This document shows positions 27,362 to 39,100 of a DNA stretch of 64,000 nucleotides, one piece after another. The stretch spans positions 1 through 64,000 of the forward strand of contig FN648236.1 in assembly GCA_000310025.1 (NCBI GenBank). Reading direction: 5' to 3'. The stretch's first letter is position 1. Every line of letters starts with the position of its first letter. This DNA is from Ectocarpus siliculosus (lineage: Eukaryota; Sar; Phaeophyceae; Ectocarpales; Ectocarpaceae). A model generated the notes under the pieces. That model searched no databases. It saw nothing but the letters and a program-made list of their open reading frames with translations, and was not told the DNA's origin. Both the position numbers and the translations under genes were made by a program.

Positions 27362-27395
27362 CGATAACGACGATAACGACGACGATACTGCCTGA
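14075..27395 (+). CDS. Secreted parallel beta-helix protein with two 10-Cys domains and an Asp/Asn-rich tail (right copy)
   Basis: Sixteen exons: 14075-14173, 18438-18515, 19043-19177, 19702-19801, 20255-20365, 20782-20829, 20992-21007, 21390-21427, 21807-21910, 22405-22495, 22950-23071, 23622-23738, 24218-24307, 25111-25504, 26543-26821, 27001-27395. Every junction is GT-AG and phase-compatible, giving 738 residues, the same length as the inverted copy. The signal peptide begins MSSLLLPLLFLG. The beta-helix spans about 34-383, the linker 384-514, Cys domain 1 515-607, Cys domain 2 608-672, and the acidic tail 677-738. Each Cys domain follows C-x(12-13)-CC-x3-C-x2-C-x4-C-x13-CC-x10-C-x7-C. 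Differences from the left copy include DVIEL/DLK versus DVIEI/DIK in exon 2, VHD versus VRD in exon 9, and a nearly His-free tail. Intron 1 is 4.26 kb, against 1.23 kb in the left copy, and contains a LINE piece and the assembly gap. No disabling change is seen. Confidence 0.88.
14840..15769. other. Right-arm-specific intron sequence, no gene seen
   Basis: Homology to the left arm stops near 14.83 kb. This stretch has no left counterpart and only short reading frames. It contains a perfect 20-bp palindrome at 15,575-15,594 with CACGTG at its centre, and several purine-rich GA stretches. It may be part of the same insertion event as the LINE or a separate insertion of unrecognised type. Confidence 0.5.
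15770..17046 (-). mobile_element. 5'-truncated LINE (non-LTR retrotransposon), reverse-transcriptase C-terminal part
   Basis: On the minus strand 17013-16597 encodes the end of a LINE reverse transcriptase (KKSAVMV, then YTYLGVEI with W and H nearby, then VIVPPLEYARKAL). It reads in the same frame, through one in-frame stop at 16597, into 16539-15814 (LTWQYRMCGMGEERLPRIVW, then a Cys-rich tail CDCGFECED). The element begins abruptly with the codons for AAKKFTDQW near 17,046 and ends in a C-run (G-run on the plus strand) near 15,770, as expected of a 5'-truncated copy inserted by target-primed reverse transcription. It lies in intron 1 of the right beta-helix gene and is absent from the left copy. 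Confidence 0.88.
17046..17149 (-). mobile_element. Second, very short LINE 3'-end copy abutting the assembly gap
   Basis: A G-run is followed by aatcgtgcatgcggtaatcg, accattgacctc and acaaaacccggacgg. This is the same terminal sequence that ends the LINE at 15.77 kb. It sits directly against the truncated 5' end of that LINE and is followed by a long G-run into the gap. Confidence 0.7.
17150..17611. other. Assembly gap (462 N)
   Basis: Unknown bases preceded by a long G-run. The gap lies in intron 1 of the right beta-helix gene. It separates exon 1 from exons 2-16 of that copy and limits confidence in the order and orientation of the two halves. Confidence 0.99.
17920..18150. repeat. Dense array of TCATGA-centred motifs in intron 1 (right copy)
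   Basis: This is the counterpart of 10,050-10,270. Repeats such as gatcgggtcatgacccggtc alternate with diverged spacers. The array lies just upstream of exon 2 of the plus-strand beta-helix gene and next to the point where arm homology resumes after the 3 kb insertion. Confidence 0.72.
20992..21007 (+). other. 16-nt micro-exon 7 of the right beta-helix gene
   Basis: The exon is 16 bases flanked by ...gcgcccag and gttcgag. Its phases (1 in, 2 out) join exon 6 (TITDCG) to exon 8 (EEGTEGKNGEGVY) to read CGIYDFREEG. Without it the frame breaks. The left copy has the identical exon at 7302-7287. Confidence 0.75.
26543..27195 (+). other. Duplicated 10-cysteine domain exons (exons 15 and 16)
   Basis: Exons 15 (26543-26821) and 16 (27001-27395) both start after AAACAG, in phase 1, with the residues E-S-T/M-C. 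They encode the same cysteine pattern and shared blocks (CGQCGG, GLGA, YCDDT, EAPCI). They look like a tandem exon duplication. Two such domains end each beta-helix protein in this window. I associate this cysteine pattern with secreted stramenopile proteins, but its fold is unknown to me. Confidence 0.8.
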
Positions 27396-28275
27396 AGGGG
27401 GAGTATGAATCGGAGACCTAAACGTAGAGCGCCACATTTTTCTTCACCGTCAATCTCGTCCTATTCCGGACGGATGTCTGCACATTTTTTAACGACCACT
27501 GTGCGGTGGCATTTTCCATCAAAAGCAACAGGATCGTTTAAGTGGGCGATGCTCGCAAGTGCATTCCCATCGACCGGGGGGCAACTAGTGTCTCCGTTTT
27601 GCTTACGTTGCAACCTATTGTCTCGCCAGATCATCCTTGTAGTGTTGCTGCCTTTGGAGGGAGTGTTTTGAGGTATTCAGGGGTCGTTGCCGCGTACCAC
27701 TCATCAAGCGAAACTGTTCGTTGCACTCTGGTAGTATTTAGCCTGTTTCGAGGCCCCACCTTTTGAGTCGAGGCCACGTCTTACGAGACGTGAATATGCC
27801 TCTGAAGCAGGACCGAAAGTCCGGACAAGTTTTGGACTCGGCTCATTAACCCTGAAGCGTGCACTGCCTCGCATGACGGGTGCCTGCACAATGTTGATAC
27901 TATTTAGTCTACAATAGTTGTACGCAAGTTAGGTTTTTTTCAGCTGTTTTTTTGCTCAGGTATGGGTGGGTGTGCAATGCACGGAGGGGGGTGTTTTTTT
28001 TACCCCATCGACAACGTCGCCAATCATTTCTCAACCCGTTGTGATGGTGTTGCTTAGTTACCCATCTCGTAGGAGTACCGCTAATGTGGTATTATGAGTA
28101 TGGTTTCGATGAAGTATATAGGCATTACTTTCTTTTTGCGAAGCAGCATATTGTACAATGCAGGTCTTGTTTTTGGTGTCGGGTGCTTTGGTGTCTGTTT
28201 TTCGCGGTTTCGAGGAGACACTCACGACACATGCGGAAGTTGTTTTTGGTCATGATGCGATTTTGGTCTACACCG
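27396..28275. other. 3' flank of right beta-helix gene, no other gene seen
   Basis: This is the counterpart of 1-894 in inverted orientation, with small indels. It holds the presumed 3' untranslated region. I see nothing else in it. Confidence 0.6.
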
Positions 28276-31200
28276 CTCGAGTTTGAGTTGATCCTTTCAA
28301 GAAATGCTCGATATCGTGTCCGCATGTATGTACGACACAGTCAGGGTTACGTGTCACATTAATTTATTATTTTAAGCCTGGGTGCGCGTTTAAAGCCGAC
28401 AGGTTGTTTGTTTTGTTCGGCACGACGGGTCTACTAGTCAAATAGCACGAGAGGAGTGTGTGAAAACAGGTACATAATGGATTGCATCGTGTACGTGGGT
28501 TCGAGGTTGTTAATGTACCCCTAAAACATTATTTCCGGGAGAATTCTCTTTTATAGAGGAGAAGGGGGGCTGGGGAAGCCCTATTGGCATTGTGTGACGA
28601 AATCCAGATATTTATCGCATCTACAGTAGCTCGATGTGCCCATGGACAACCTCCTGTCCAACAGCAGGACGTTCGCGTCGACTGCTAAACCTCTGGGCGA
28701 TCGCTGGGATCGAGATTGATGGTCCTTGGACATACACTGACTGGAAAACAAAGGATATTGTCCAAGTGCTACCGGAGACAGACACATCTTGAGGAGATGT
28801 CCTCGAAACCTTTTACCAGCCAACCAGGTCCACCTCCCCACCTGTTCGGTCTCAAGATAGGCCCATACTTTCTAGAAGCACCTCATCGAGCCCCGCCGAC
28901 AATTTCCTCCCAATAACCTTGCTCCAGACCACTCCAGACCGAATTGTTGTATAGGTGAGGTCTACCGTGAATAACGGGCGGCTCTTTACTATGCTCGCAC
29001 TTACTAGGTGAATAAACACGACCGCCGATAGAGCCGAGGGAAGCCAAACCAATCAAAGTTGGGCAGCTTGTTTCGTATCGCCGGGGCTCACTCGAGGCAG
29101 CCTAGAGCTGCAATGCTTTGAGAGAGGTTCTAGCCAAGTTCCTTCATGTAGGAGCCTGTGTTACTTCAATACTCCCTTCCGCGGAAATTGCTTGAGATCA
29201 AGCAGAACCTATTCGACATTACGAACCAACGGGTCGGTTAATCATCACGTGACGGGCCACACCAATGGTGTACTAGTGCTGATGAACACGGAAGGAGTGT
29301 TCCCAGTGTACCTCGGGGAAGAACAAGGATGCTGGCAGGCAGCGAATATTGAGAACAGCTCCAGTTGTGGAGCTGTTCTCGATATGTTGGCGGGAAAGCA
29401 AAGGAGAAACACAAGGACTCCAAGGATTTCATCGGGACACTCATTAGTCTATGTGTCTTGGCATCGCCAGTCAGCCTCAGTCTGGCCGAGAGGTTTCAGG
29501 GTGGCCTTTCACGGTATCGTCGACGAAAGGATTGCTGCCAAGGCTGTTACTGCTGCCGACGGAGACGGTGCTGTCGTGGGGATCGCTGGTGGTCATCCAG
29601 TCGTCCCTGTGCTTGTCCTTACTGTAGGAAAACTCAAGAGAAGTAGGTCTGCGAAACAGGTTCTAGCTTGGATCGGATGGATGCCAGGCCCCCGGCTGCG
29701 CGTTGTCGAGGTAGCGCTGGGAAACATCGTGAGCTTCGGGCAGAGTCCTTCGCGAGTTACGAAACGGGGATGTCAGCGAGAAAAGGTTTTTGCGAGCGAA
29801 ACCTAGCTTGACGAATCAACTACATTCCCTTGGGCACGCAAGGGAGAGTCTCGTCACGAGTCAGCCCTTATGGTGGTGTGCAAGTTCTGCACAAATTGTA
29901 TACTGGCCGTTCCTACATAAATGACAAACCACAAATGTTACATGTGAGGAAATTAGAGGCCAGGAATACAGAATCAGGGCCGTCTCCTCTGTTCCGGCCG
30001 CTCTCCTGACAACTTATCTATCGAGACGGCCCTTTGAGTTGCTTTGAGGATGTAGTGTGGGAGATCACAAACCTTCGCCTGACCCGAAGTAACGTAACCA
30101 CGGCACAGACTAGTGAATTCCTTACGTCCTGGTGGGACATTGTTTAGCAAGGAATATCTCGCTAATTTCAGTCACGTCGCGTCGGAGGATACGTGAACGA
30201 ACTCTTGGACGGCTCGACGGGGGAATTTTTTGTGAACCAACCCCCAGAGGCGTTTGTTCGGTACCCTATCAATGAACACCGCGACATTGACGACCCCAGC
30301 ATGCGCAACTACTGTAGGAGACCCCTGACGGGTGGGGGTGACAAACGAAAACGTAGAAAAGAGAGAAAGAGGTGCGAACGCCTCGGGGTACGCTATTGTC
30401 GTTGTCGTTGTCGTTGTTGTTGTTGTTGTTGTTGTTGTCTTGTCTTCACAGAAATAATTGCTTCGGTCTCTGCATAGTGCCTTGTAACGACAGTACCGGT
30501 GCAACGACCGCGTGGGTTGGTTGTTGGCGTGACCCAAAGAATGCCTGAGAAAATGAGCCGATTTCTTGCTCCACTCTACAACACTGTCAATGGAATCTCG
30601 GGAAACATCGACCGAAGAAGAACATGCTTTTAGAGGAGAGAATGGAGATCGCCAACTCTACAACTATGCGAACAAAAACATTAAGTGGGGTCGGATTCGG
30701 ATATGTAGGTCTGAGAATTCCCACGACAAGACACTGAATCCATATCGGGGTTCAGAACTGCTAATTCGATTCTCAGATGCATTCTCGCCCGCCGTCGGTT
30801 TAGTCGGTTCGGTTGACGGCATCCTGTTTTCCCGTTTTCCTTTTTGGGAGCGGATGCTTTTTCTTTTTCTTCGAGGGCTCCCATGTGCTTTGTCCGCAGG
30901 TGTCCGTCCTTGAAGTATACAACGCAAAGCAAGAATTTGCTCCTTCACAGGAGAGTAACGGAAAAGTTCGACGTCTAAGATCCTGAACATCCTGAATTGA
31001 ACGTGCTCAATGAGTTGAGAGGAAACCCTGCGAAGCAACTGTTCACTGATACGCGAAACTATTTTTTTGCAGCTGGCCGCACGGGCTCCCTACAGAGTAC
31101 GAGAGAAGGTGCGTTTCAGACGCTTCTTCTCTCTCACATTCCGTGAGCATGGCGACCATTTACACGTGAAACTACGTCTCTGATACCAAGTTGCGCACCC

Positions 31201-34119
31201 GCGTCAGCCAATAGCTGCACCGTGAGCCTAACGCCTCGATTCTCCCCGAAACACCTCCTGTACTCGGTTGCACGACCCGGTTCCGACGTTCACGCCGTCT
31301 CGGAGTCGAGAGGTGACGACATTGCAGTTGGGGCGGATTCGTCTTGCTCGGCCGACGTTGTCACTAAGTCCAATCCAGTGCCGCTCTGCTTGTGCTCCTG
31401 CCTCATAGCAGAGTACCAATCGATGTGGAACAGGGAGGAAACGGACGATGATGGTTAGCTCGTTTCCCCTTACTCTGACTTTCACTGTGTTGCAGGTCCT
31501 GCTCACTCTCCACTCTCCTACTGTCAGTAGGTCCATGAAACAATGGCATCAGTTATGGTAGGGACCGGAACACACTTCCGAAGCGTCGGTGGCAGTCGTT
31601 CATCAGCTAGGAAGTGTTTGCTGGGCTCCTCCCGAACTACCCTTCCTATGTACAACGGGGAGCGTCCGGCGGCAGGCTCGACATACGCCCGACCATTCAT
31701 GCCTCAGCTGCCACTAAGTTATCCATCAACATGCGCGGATTGGTGCCCGAGGTGTATATCATTGCATACCTCGACCCCCTGCAGGGATGAGGTACTCGTC
31801 CCCTTTCCGCCAAACGTTGAGTACGAAGGAAGCTCACTCTGGGCTTGCCGGTCGGTTCCCTTCGGCCTACTCCTAAGCTTTCGCCAGTGCCAGTAGGCCT
31901 GCCCCGCAAAGCGCACACCAAAAGAATACGTCGGTCAAATATTTGAATAGGCCCTGGGCAGGTGCAAGCTACTGAATAATGCCGTTCGCATATACATCAC
32001 CTTAGATGTACTGTCTGACGTGGCCTTCCAATGCAACTGGCAGACAAGCGGGCTTGGTTATGCAGCGGCTTGGGCTTCTGCGTGAGGGAAAACTATTCAC
32101 TCCTGTACTTGCTCCACCCAAAATGAAACTCCGCCACAAACAGCCATCACCTAGGTGTGTATTGCTGTTCCATGCCCACGGGCTAAAAGAACATGGGTAT
32201 TTTAGTGACAAAGAGTGGCGACGACGACGTCACACACCAGACAAGCCGCAGGGTTCACCTAACGCGATCCTCTACCGCCAACAACCGAGATATGTTCATA
32301 GCATTGGTGCTACCGAGAGATCTCAACAAACTCACTTCAATAATAGAGTGAATGTCAGACACAACGTAAACCCGTACCTTCCAGTTGAATCGCCATTCTT
32401 TGCACCATATCTGCGGCGTAAGAGTAGTCACACAACCGCACGAAGAATGACATCCGAGCGACCACGATCAGCTAGAGTGCACGAAAGTCACAGTGAAGAA
32501 GAGTCCGTATAGAATAATAGCGTTAGCGTCCCTCGAAATCGTGGTGACGGGGTACGTATTCTTGCCAAGATACGAAGTGGCGAAGGGAACGCCTACACCT
32601 CGAGACAACGACAACGTTCAATGAACGGACAGTAGCAAACGAGATCTAGGCACATGATCGCTCATTCGGTGGACTATGGGTGCGGAGGAGCTCCATATGA
32701 GAGGCATGTACCCGTCGCTGCTATGTATAATATGGTTTGATATTCACCAAGCAATGGTGCCGGGGAAGTGACGCACTATGTACGGAACGTATCGCATTTC
32801 AGCCGAAAATATCCTTTCTCGCAAACTCGTATCATCAGGGAAAAACGAATCCACTTAGAACTCTTAGCGGCGGGGCCCAGTTGTGTCAGTACAGGCCGGT
32901 GTTCTTGACGTAACGAAAGTGGAGCCCCCAGAGTGTTTCGTTCACAAGGCGCATTCAAGTTTCATCAGAGCAAAGTCTTGCCTTGTCACCAATGGCGGAA
33001 GCTTTCCTGCTGTTGAAGAAGGAGTCCACAGCAGGAATTGCTAACGTCGCGGCCTGAAGTAACGTTCACGACCAAGGGCAAGGAATGGCGATTTCTCAAG
33101 GGTTGGTGCGAAATTGGCCCCTCACACCACGAAGCGGACAACGTTCGATAGCAACGGTACCCCGCTACCATACTATGTGATGGGCAATGTTTGAGCCCGC
33201 GACCTGCGTCTGATCGACCCTCCCGTGTGGTTTGGACAAAACATTATCACTCTCCACTCAATTCCGCCGAAAAATGTTGGGGCTATGGATGGACATAGGT
33301 GGAGGTGAGACCCCGGGATCTACAGCATGAGGTGGTTGGTTGTCGCCCCTAGGAGGGCAGTCCGTCTGTTCGGCTACGTATCATGAAGAGCGTGACTCTC
33401 GCTTGACTGAACGGGCGCCAAACAACCCCGAGCAATGATGCGTCTGCACTTCCCTGCATCTACGGCAGTGGTATACATTGCACTCGACAAATTTGCTGCA
33501 TGACTCGCTCCTGAGGCTAGGACCGGGGGCATTGTGACGATGAAGCCCAAGTCACCCACGGTGGGCTCAATTATTCATCCACGAATAGAAGGGGACTACC
33601 GTAGCGCCGTCCAAAGAAAAACCGGAAGGCACGGTTGGTTGCTTCAATACTCCCTTCTCACCGCCATAGAGGTTGCGCTCAGGGAAGAGCTCCATCCCAG
33701 CGCGGTTTGCCCCACAGTGCTGGTGCCTACCCCCCAAAAGAACATCGCCGGGGCCCCTAGGAGCACGCTGAGCTTGTTCGACCTACGACGATTTGGGGGG
33801 AGTTGGTCGAGGCACGCAAACCGCCGCAACATTAACCAGGGGTCGGACATACATCAAGGCTTCAGGCATTCCCACCCGCTTCGCGTGGTACAACGTTGTT
33901 CAAGGCGTCAGTATATACAGCTTAGTGAATCCCGAGATTTACAGTTGTTGACAGCTTTTGCAGAGTAAAATCGAACCGTCGACACTGGGCGAAACGGCGA
34001 TTAATCGAAACCTATGTCTATGTGTTTGTTTGCGTTTCATCGCACAAACTCTGAATGAGGTCCACCATGCGGCCGATGTCAACGACACGCGGTATCTACC
34101 TCGGTGCTTGGGGTATTGT
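28276..34119. other. Long stretch without a recognised gene
   Basis: Several reading frames of 100-200 codons exist (for example 29,192-29,806 plus and 32,006-32,512 plus). They show no domain I recognise and no consistent set of spliced partners, and they begin at non-ATG codons or lie in mixed-frame sequence. A (GTT)n microsatellite is at 30,396-30,438 and a perfect hairpin at 29,351-29,380. Exons of an unrecognised gene cannot be excluded. Confidence 0.5.
29351..29380. repeat. Perfect 12-bp-stem hairpin
   Basis: GAGAACAGCTCC and its exact reverse complement GGAGCTGTTCTC are separated by six bases. It is isolated, with no T-run and no gene assigned nearby, so its role is unknown. Confidence 0.7.
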
Positions 34120-36126
34120 TTATCCAGCTCGAACACTCTCCGCAAAATATAAGACAGAGCAGAAAGACACGATATACGCACTGCCGCTTGCAGTGCTCAT
34201 GGCTGTCCGCGACGGGCCGGAATTGGTAGCTACTCCTTTGCCGTCTGCATACGACCTGTGAAGTGAAACAGCCACTGAAAATTCGCATTGATTTGACGGC
34301 GCGCGTGAAGGGTTGAAAATGGCCGCCCCTTTTGTTGGTTCGGCCTAACACCTTGAGCTCGACCCTACCTTTGATAGCCCTCCGTCAAAGCCCTGGAGTA
34401 CGTTCGGACAGGTGACGAACACACAGCTGCTACAGCAGTACTGCTTTGCATCCAATCATCCATGTTCGACACGAGCTGCAGTAGTACACCCAGCGCAAGT
34501 AAGCATGGATCTCACCTCGCCTTTACACCAGTATGCTTCGAATCGGAATCATCGACGGATCCAGTCGTCGCAAGCTTCACGAGGGGGGCCAACGCGCACA
34601 TGATGTAGAGCAGAATCAGTTGCCTCCCCTCTGCTATCTGTGGCAGGAGGAGCTGGAACATCTGCTTCGGGAAGCGACACCGAGAAGGATGACCGGATGA
34701 CATCATAAGAATCAACCACAATACATGTTGTGGCCCCAGACTATGTACGGAAATGCGCGAACCGCATTTCGCCGCTGAGGTGCGTTCAACGTAAAATCTG
34801 CAACTCGCTCTTCCAATCGTACGCGATGCTCCCACGCAACGGCTAACTTTCTTTGCACTCACGACGACCAGCTTCCCGGGGATGAATCCTTCGATTTTCG
34901 CGTCCATTGTGCTTGGGTCGATGGTGATGGCGACGGTGACGTTTTGGAAGTCCGTGGTTGTGGTGATGGTGGGAAAATGAGTCGTGCAACGACACGGAGG
35001 GGGGGGAATAGACTTGAGATCGAGTCACGGGCGTCCAGCATCACGCGGAGGAGAGATGGGAAAGAAAATCTTAAGCATGTATTACTCTGGAGCGTTCCAA
35101 TCTGGAAAAGGTGAACTTCCACAAAATACTGTATCGGGGTCAAAGACGAAGACAACACAAGAAACGGCAAAAATCCACGAAAATCGGGAAGTCTTTCCGG
35201 GATCAACGACGGCGAAGACACGACAATCTTGCGAACATCGGAATCTTTGTCGAAACGCTGAAAGTTCGTGTTCGACAGCCAGGCGACCACATAAGTCGGC
35301 TTCACTCGTGAGACGTACCGACATCTAGCCTAGACATAATGTTCATTCCACACCATGCGAGTCGGGCGTGTTGAAACCAGTACCCGCGCAAAGGGTTACT
35401 CGATGCTCGTACCATGTCTCGATTGTCCGGGAAACTCTTGCTACTCGAGGGGTCGCTCGGTCTGGCTTCCATGGTATTGTTGTACCCTACAACATGCAAC
35501 TGTATTGTTCATTTTCGTCTCAAGTCTTGGTTGCCGCACTTCGTCCACACAGGTGGTATTAGGGTTCAACGACGTACCTCAATTTTGACCTGGCGTCCAC
35601 GTCCTTCTGCTTGGTGGGGCAGGAGAAGAAGCAAACGCAACAGAGAGAAGAAGAAAAACAAGGTGGAGTCAACACTGCCCATCTTGAGTCGAGATATTCG
35701 TATCGAACGAGGCCCTGTTGCAATGAGCTCTCTCCACGGCGACCCCTGCCATTGGGCTGCGCGTGGGAACCATCTCTTGCGAAAACGAGAGACAGAATAC
35801 ACACAACACAGGGGAATTCTATGGTGTTCACACACCCTTTGGCCCCACCGATGTGAGACCCCAACACGCGGCGATTAGTTCAACCTGCAGATAAATATCG
35901 ACAGGCGTCGCAAGCACATGTAGTAGGGCACTTCGTTGCAACAGTCACGTCAAATCGTTAGCGCGGAAAGTCAGCAAAAACCATGCGGCTGGTGGACAAG
36001 CAATACTTGTGCAATCGCCATCAGACCCCTGCTTTCGAATCGAGGTTGGGTTCAGTTCGGGTTGATCGGAGGTTCAAGTCCAGGCCCGTGCTCCTTTTCT
36101 TTCGAACCTTCCAAATTCCGACGGAG

Positions 36127-36197
<71 letters not shown>

Positions 36198-39100
36198 CGC
36201 TCGCTCTCTCCGTGCTACTGCTTCCAGTCTCATCCACCCTCGAAGCCAATGGCAGCGGGAGCGACCCGCATGTCGTTCTACGTCATTTCGTTCCTTGCGG
36301 GCATTCATCCAATACGAAAATGTTCTAGGTTCTAATACTACAGGCGTGTGTCGAAACTTGACTAGTTAGGAGTAGGCTCGAAGAAAAAGATCGACTCAAT
36401 GCGACAGCTGCAGCGATTCTTGCGGGAGTCAACTTGGAACGCCCCGCGGTTTGATTGGTGTTGGAGTCGGTGAATTCTGCGACGACGTCCAATACAGCAG
36501 CACCGGTAACAACAACAACAACAACTATTTATTACGACCACGACGACGACGACGACGACGAAAATAAAAAAAAACAGCAACAGCAGCAACAAACAACAGC
36601 ATGGCAAGGAGCTCAAGCAAGCACTTGCCTTAAGTTGACCTGCTCGGAGGGCGTACAACTTGCGCATGTCCGTGTTCCCTCGAGCCAGGGCGTCGATCAT
36701 AGGAGTGTCCTCCCTTTCCCCCTCGTTGGTCTCCATCATCTCGCTCACCTGTTGTTGTTGTTGTCGTCGTGCCATTGAGAAACAGACCCAGGAGTTTTTT
36801 CACGCGTCGAAGCCCGGCCGCGCTTTGTTGTAGGTTCGTACTTCGGTAGGCATACATTATTGGTTGTCACAAGGTCCGTTATGACATCACGATTTGTTTA
36901 TTGCGGACGGTGATGACCCAAGACCGGTCTGGAGAACGTTGACTCACTCGCCATGTACGTAGCGATGACGCGATGTTTGGGAAACGTCCCACTGCCGCTT
37001 TCCATGACCCGTTCCAACCCATCCGGGCCAGAAAAGGGTTACAACGCTGACCGGGCCTTGAGAACCATGAAATTCCGTGTCACACCGTGACATCAATGCA
37101 GTAGTTGGTTGAGGATCTGGCAAACAACAATACTCTTGCAAGTAGTTCTCTGGGTTAGCAAAACATAATAATAGTCGGAAAAGGGCGCCTTTTGGCACGC
37201 TCCTTCGTTTTTCGGTCTTCGACTCCTGACTACGATCACCACACACCACCACCACCGCCCGCTGTGTGTGCCTAAGTCGCACTCGGGTTGGGGTGCCACG
37301 ATGAAATGATTATCCACGGTGCTGCGCTTGCCGGAACGACTTGCCGGAACGGTTTGTCGCGCACAGGCTCACCAGCTCGTCCTGGAGAACGTCGCGGACC
37401 GCCCCGTAGGCGGCTTCGAACATCATCTCGTGGCCCGACAGCAGGGCGTGCGTCAGGACGCTTCTCCCCCACAGATCCACCGCCTTCAGCTGCTGCAAGA
37501 CCTGTCGAGGCCGTCGACGCGTTTCGTTGTTAAGTATGCCAACACAGAAAAAAAAAACACCAATTTGGTTTCCGGGTGGTGTTTAGCTTTTTTCAGGTAC
37601 CAACAAAGAGCAGCACCCACAAAGGAGGGAAGAAACAAAGTAACGACAGCAACCAACAATCTACATGCTAGCGCACACCACAACTAAAAGAAGACGGATA
37701 GTCCAAGGCTGGCCAGGCCAAGATCATCCCCAAGAAACGAAAAATCACAAGCTGCCATTGGCCCAATCCTTTGAGATGTCATCAGGTTCTCGAAAACAAA
37801 GCCACCAGCAGGGGACGCCGTTTAGAATATTGACTCTTTGAGTATTGGGAAAAAAACATTTAAGCGCAGCAACGTTGTATCCAGCAAAGGAACGAACGCA
37901 GGCTGTACCCCCCGCGGCCTCACCTCGTCGGTCCAGAGGCATCGTGTCACAAGGCGAACAGCTACCTTGAACACCGGCACCACGACGGCATCGCGCTTGT
38001 TGACGCCCTTTTCCTCCTTGGTGTCGGCCTCGACCGTCTTCTCGACCGCAGTCTTCTTGTCCTTTGCGGCATCGCCTGCAACCGCGCCGCTGCTGGCGTC
38101 TGCGGGCGACGTGCCTCCTCCTGTCAGCGCCGTTTTCGAGGCTGTACCCTTGCTTCTGCTGCTCTCTGCGGGGCCCCCATCCTTCTTGTGGCTTGAGTCG
38201 GGGTCGACTACCGCAGAAACAATATCACACACATTTCAATAGCCGAGATCAAAGGGACAAACAGCAGGAGGTTACCCGGCGAGCCGGGGGGGGGGGGCGC
38301 ACTCTTATGTTTTGCATGCCTTAGCGGTTGAAATCGAAAGTCAACGCGGCAGTGGGCAAAACCCACCTGACCTGTAGTCCTATAAGGATTCATTGGCATC
38401 GGAGAACGGGGGCCGGGGCAGCGAGGATAAATAGTGTTTTGAACGATGCGGGGAGGTTGCTTGCCTGGCGGGGTCTCCGCGGGGACGAGGGCGGAGGCGG
38501 GAGCGCAGCAGGAGGCCGCGTGCATGAGCAGGTTTAGTCCGTCCGAATCGCGCTCGACCATCATTTCTCTCAGCTGGACGACAACGTCGGGGTAAGAGAC
38601 GGAGGGTCGGGGTCGGCGTTAAAGCGCGCACAGATTACAGCAGGGCCAGTTGGAGAAACCGGTCGTAGATTCTTTCGGGCTATTGCCGGTCGATCGGCGG
38701 GTATCATGAAAATGTAAGACAGACCAACACGCAGGTATGACGGATCGTAACCTGGACCAGTCAATAAAATCATGGTATTTCCGCCTCAAGGGCCAAGGCA
38801 ATGCCATCCCTTAGGTGTACCGCCCCGCCTATTGAGTCAGAAAACAACAGCGAAAGAACAAGACGGTAGGTAGGTAGGTAGGTAAGGCCAAACAGTTCCA
38901 ATGAAGTGCCCCGGCTTCGAGAGCTGAGAAGAGAGGCCGTTTCATGACGAACCGTACCGCTTGGGGTCTGATGAACCTCTGGCAAACCTCCGAGACCATG
39001 ATAAGCACCATGGAGTCGCCGGAGGCCGCCGCGTGCATCAAGATCGTACGGCCATCTGCGGATTGGCGCATCAGATGCCGACAAAACCCCTGCACAGCAG

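Larger units (their letters stand above)
13720..28275. repeat. Right arm of the giant inverted duplication, expanded by insertion
   Basis: This is the reverse-complement counterpart of 1-11.43 kb. It is longer because intron 1 of its gene carries about 3 kb (roughly 14.84-17.9 kb) absent from the left arm. Homology to the left arm is lost near 14.83 kb and resumes near 17.92 kb. The promoter-proximal part and exon 1 (13.72-14.83 kb) are on the same contig as the left arm. The remainder (17.9-28.3 kb) lies beyond the assembly gap at 17,150-17,611, so its orientation partly depends on scaffolding. Confidence 0.92.

Noticed and set aside
29192-29806. 204-codon frame as a gene
   Set aside because: No recognisable domain, no ATG at the frame start and no splice partners. 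Length alone is weak support in GC-balanced DNA.
32006-32512. 168-codon frame as a gene
   Set aside because: Composition is basic and unstructured, no known motif and no conserved counterpart in the window.
28276-34119. LTR-type or viral remnant
   Set aside because: No long direct repeats, no reverse transcriptase, integrase or capsid motif could be recognised in this stretch.
36129-36194. CRISPR-like or regulatory array
   Set aside because: It is a plain TC dinucleotide microsatellite. No spacer-repeat structure exists here or elsewhere in the window.
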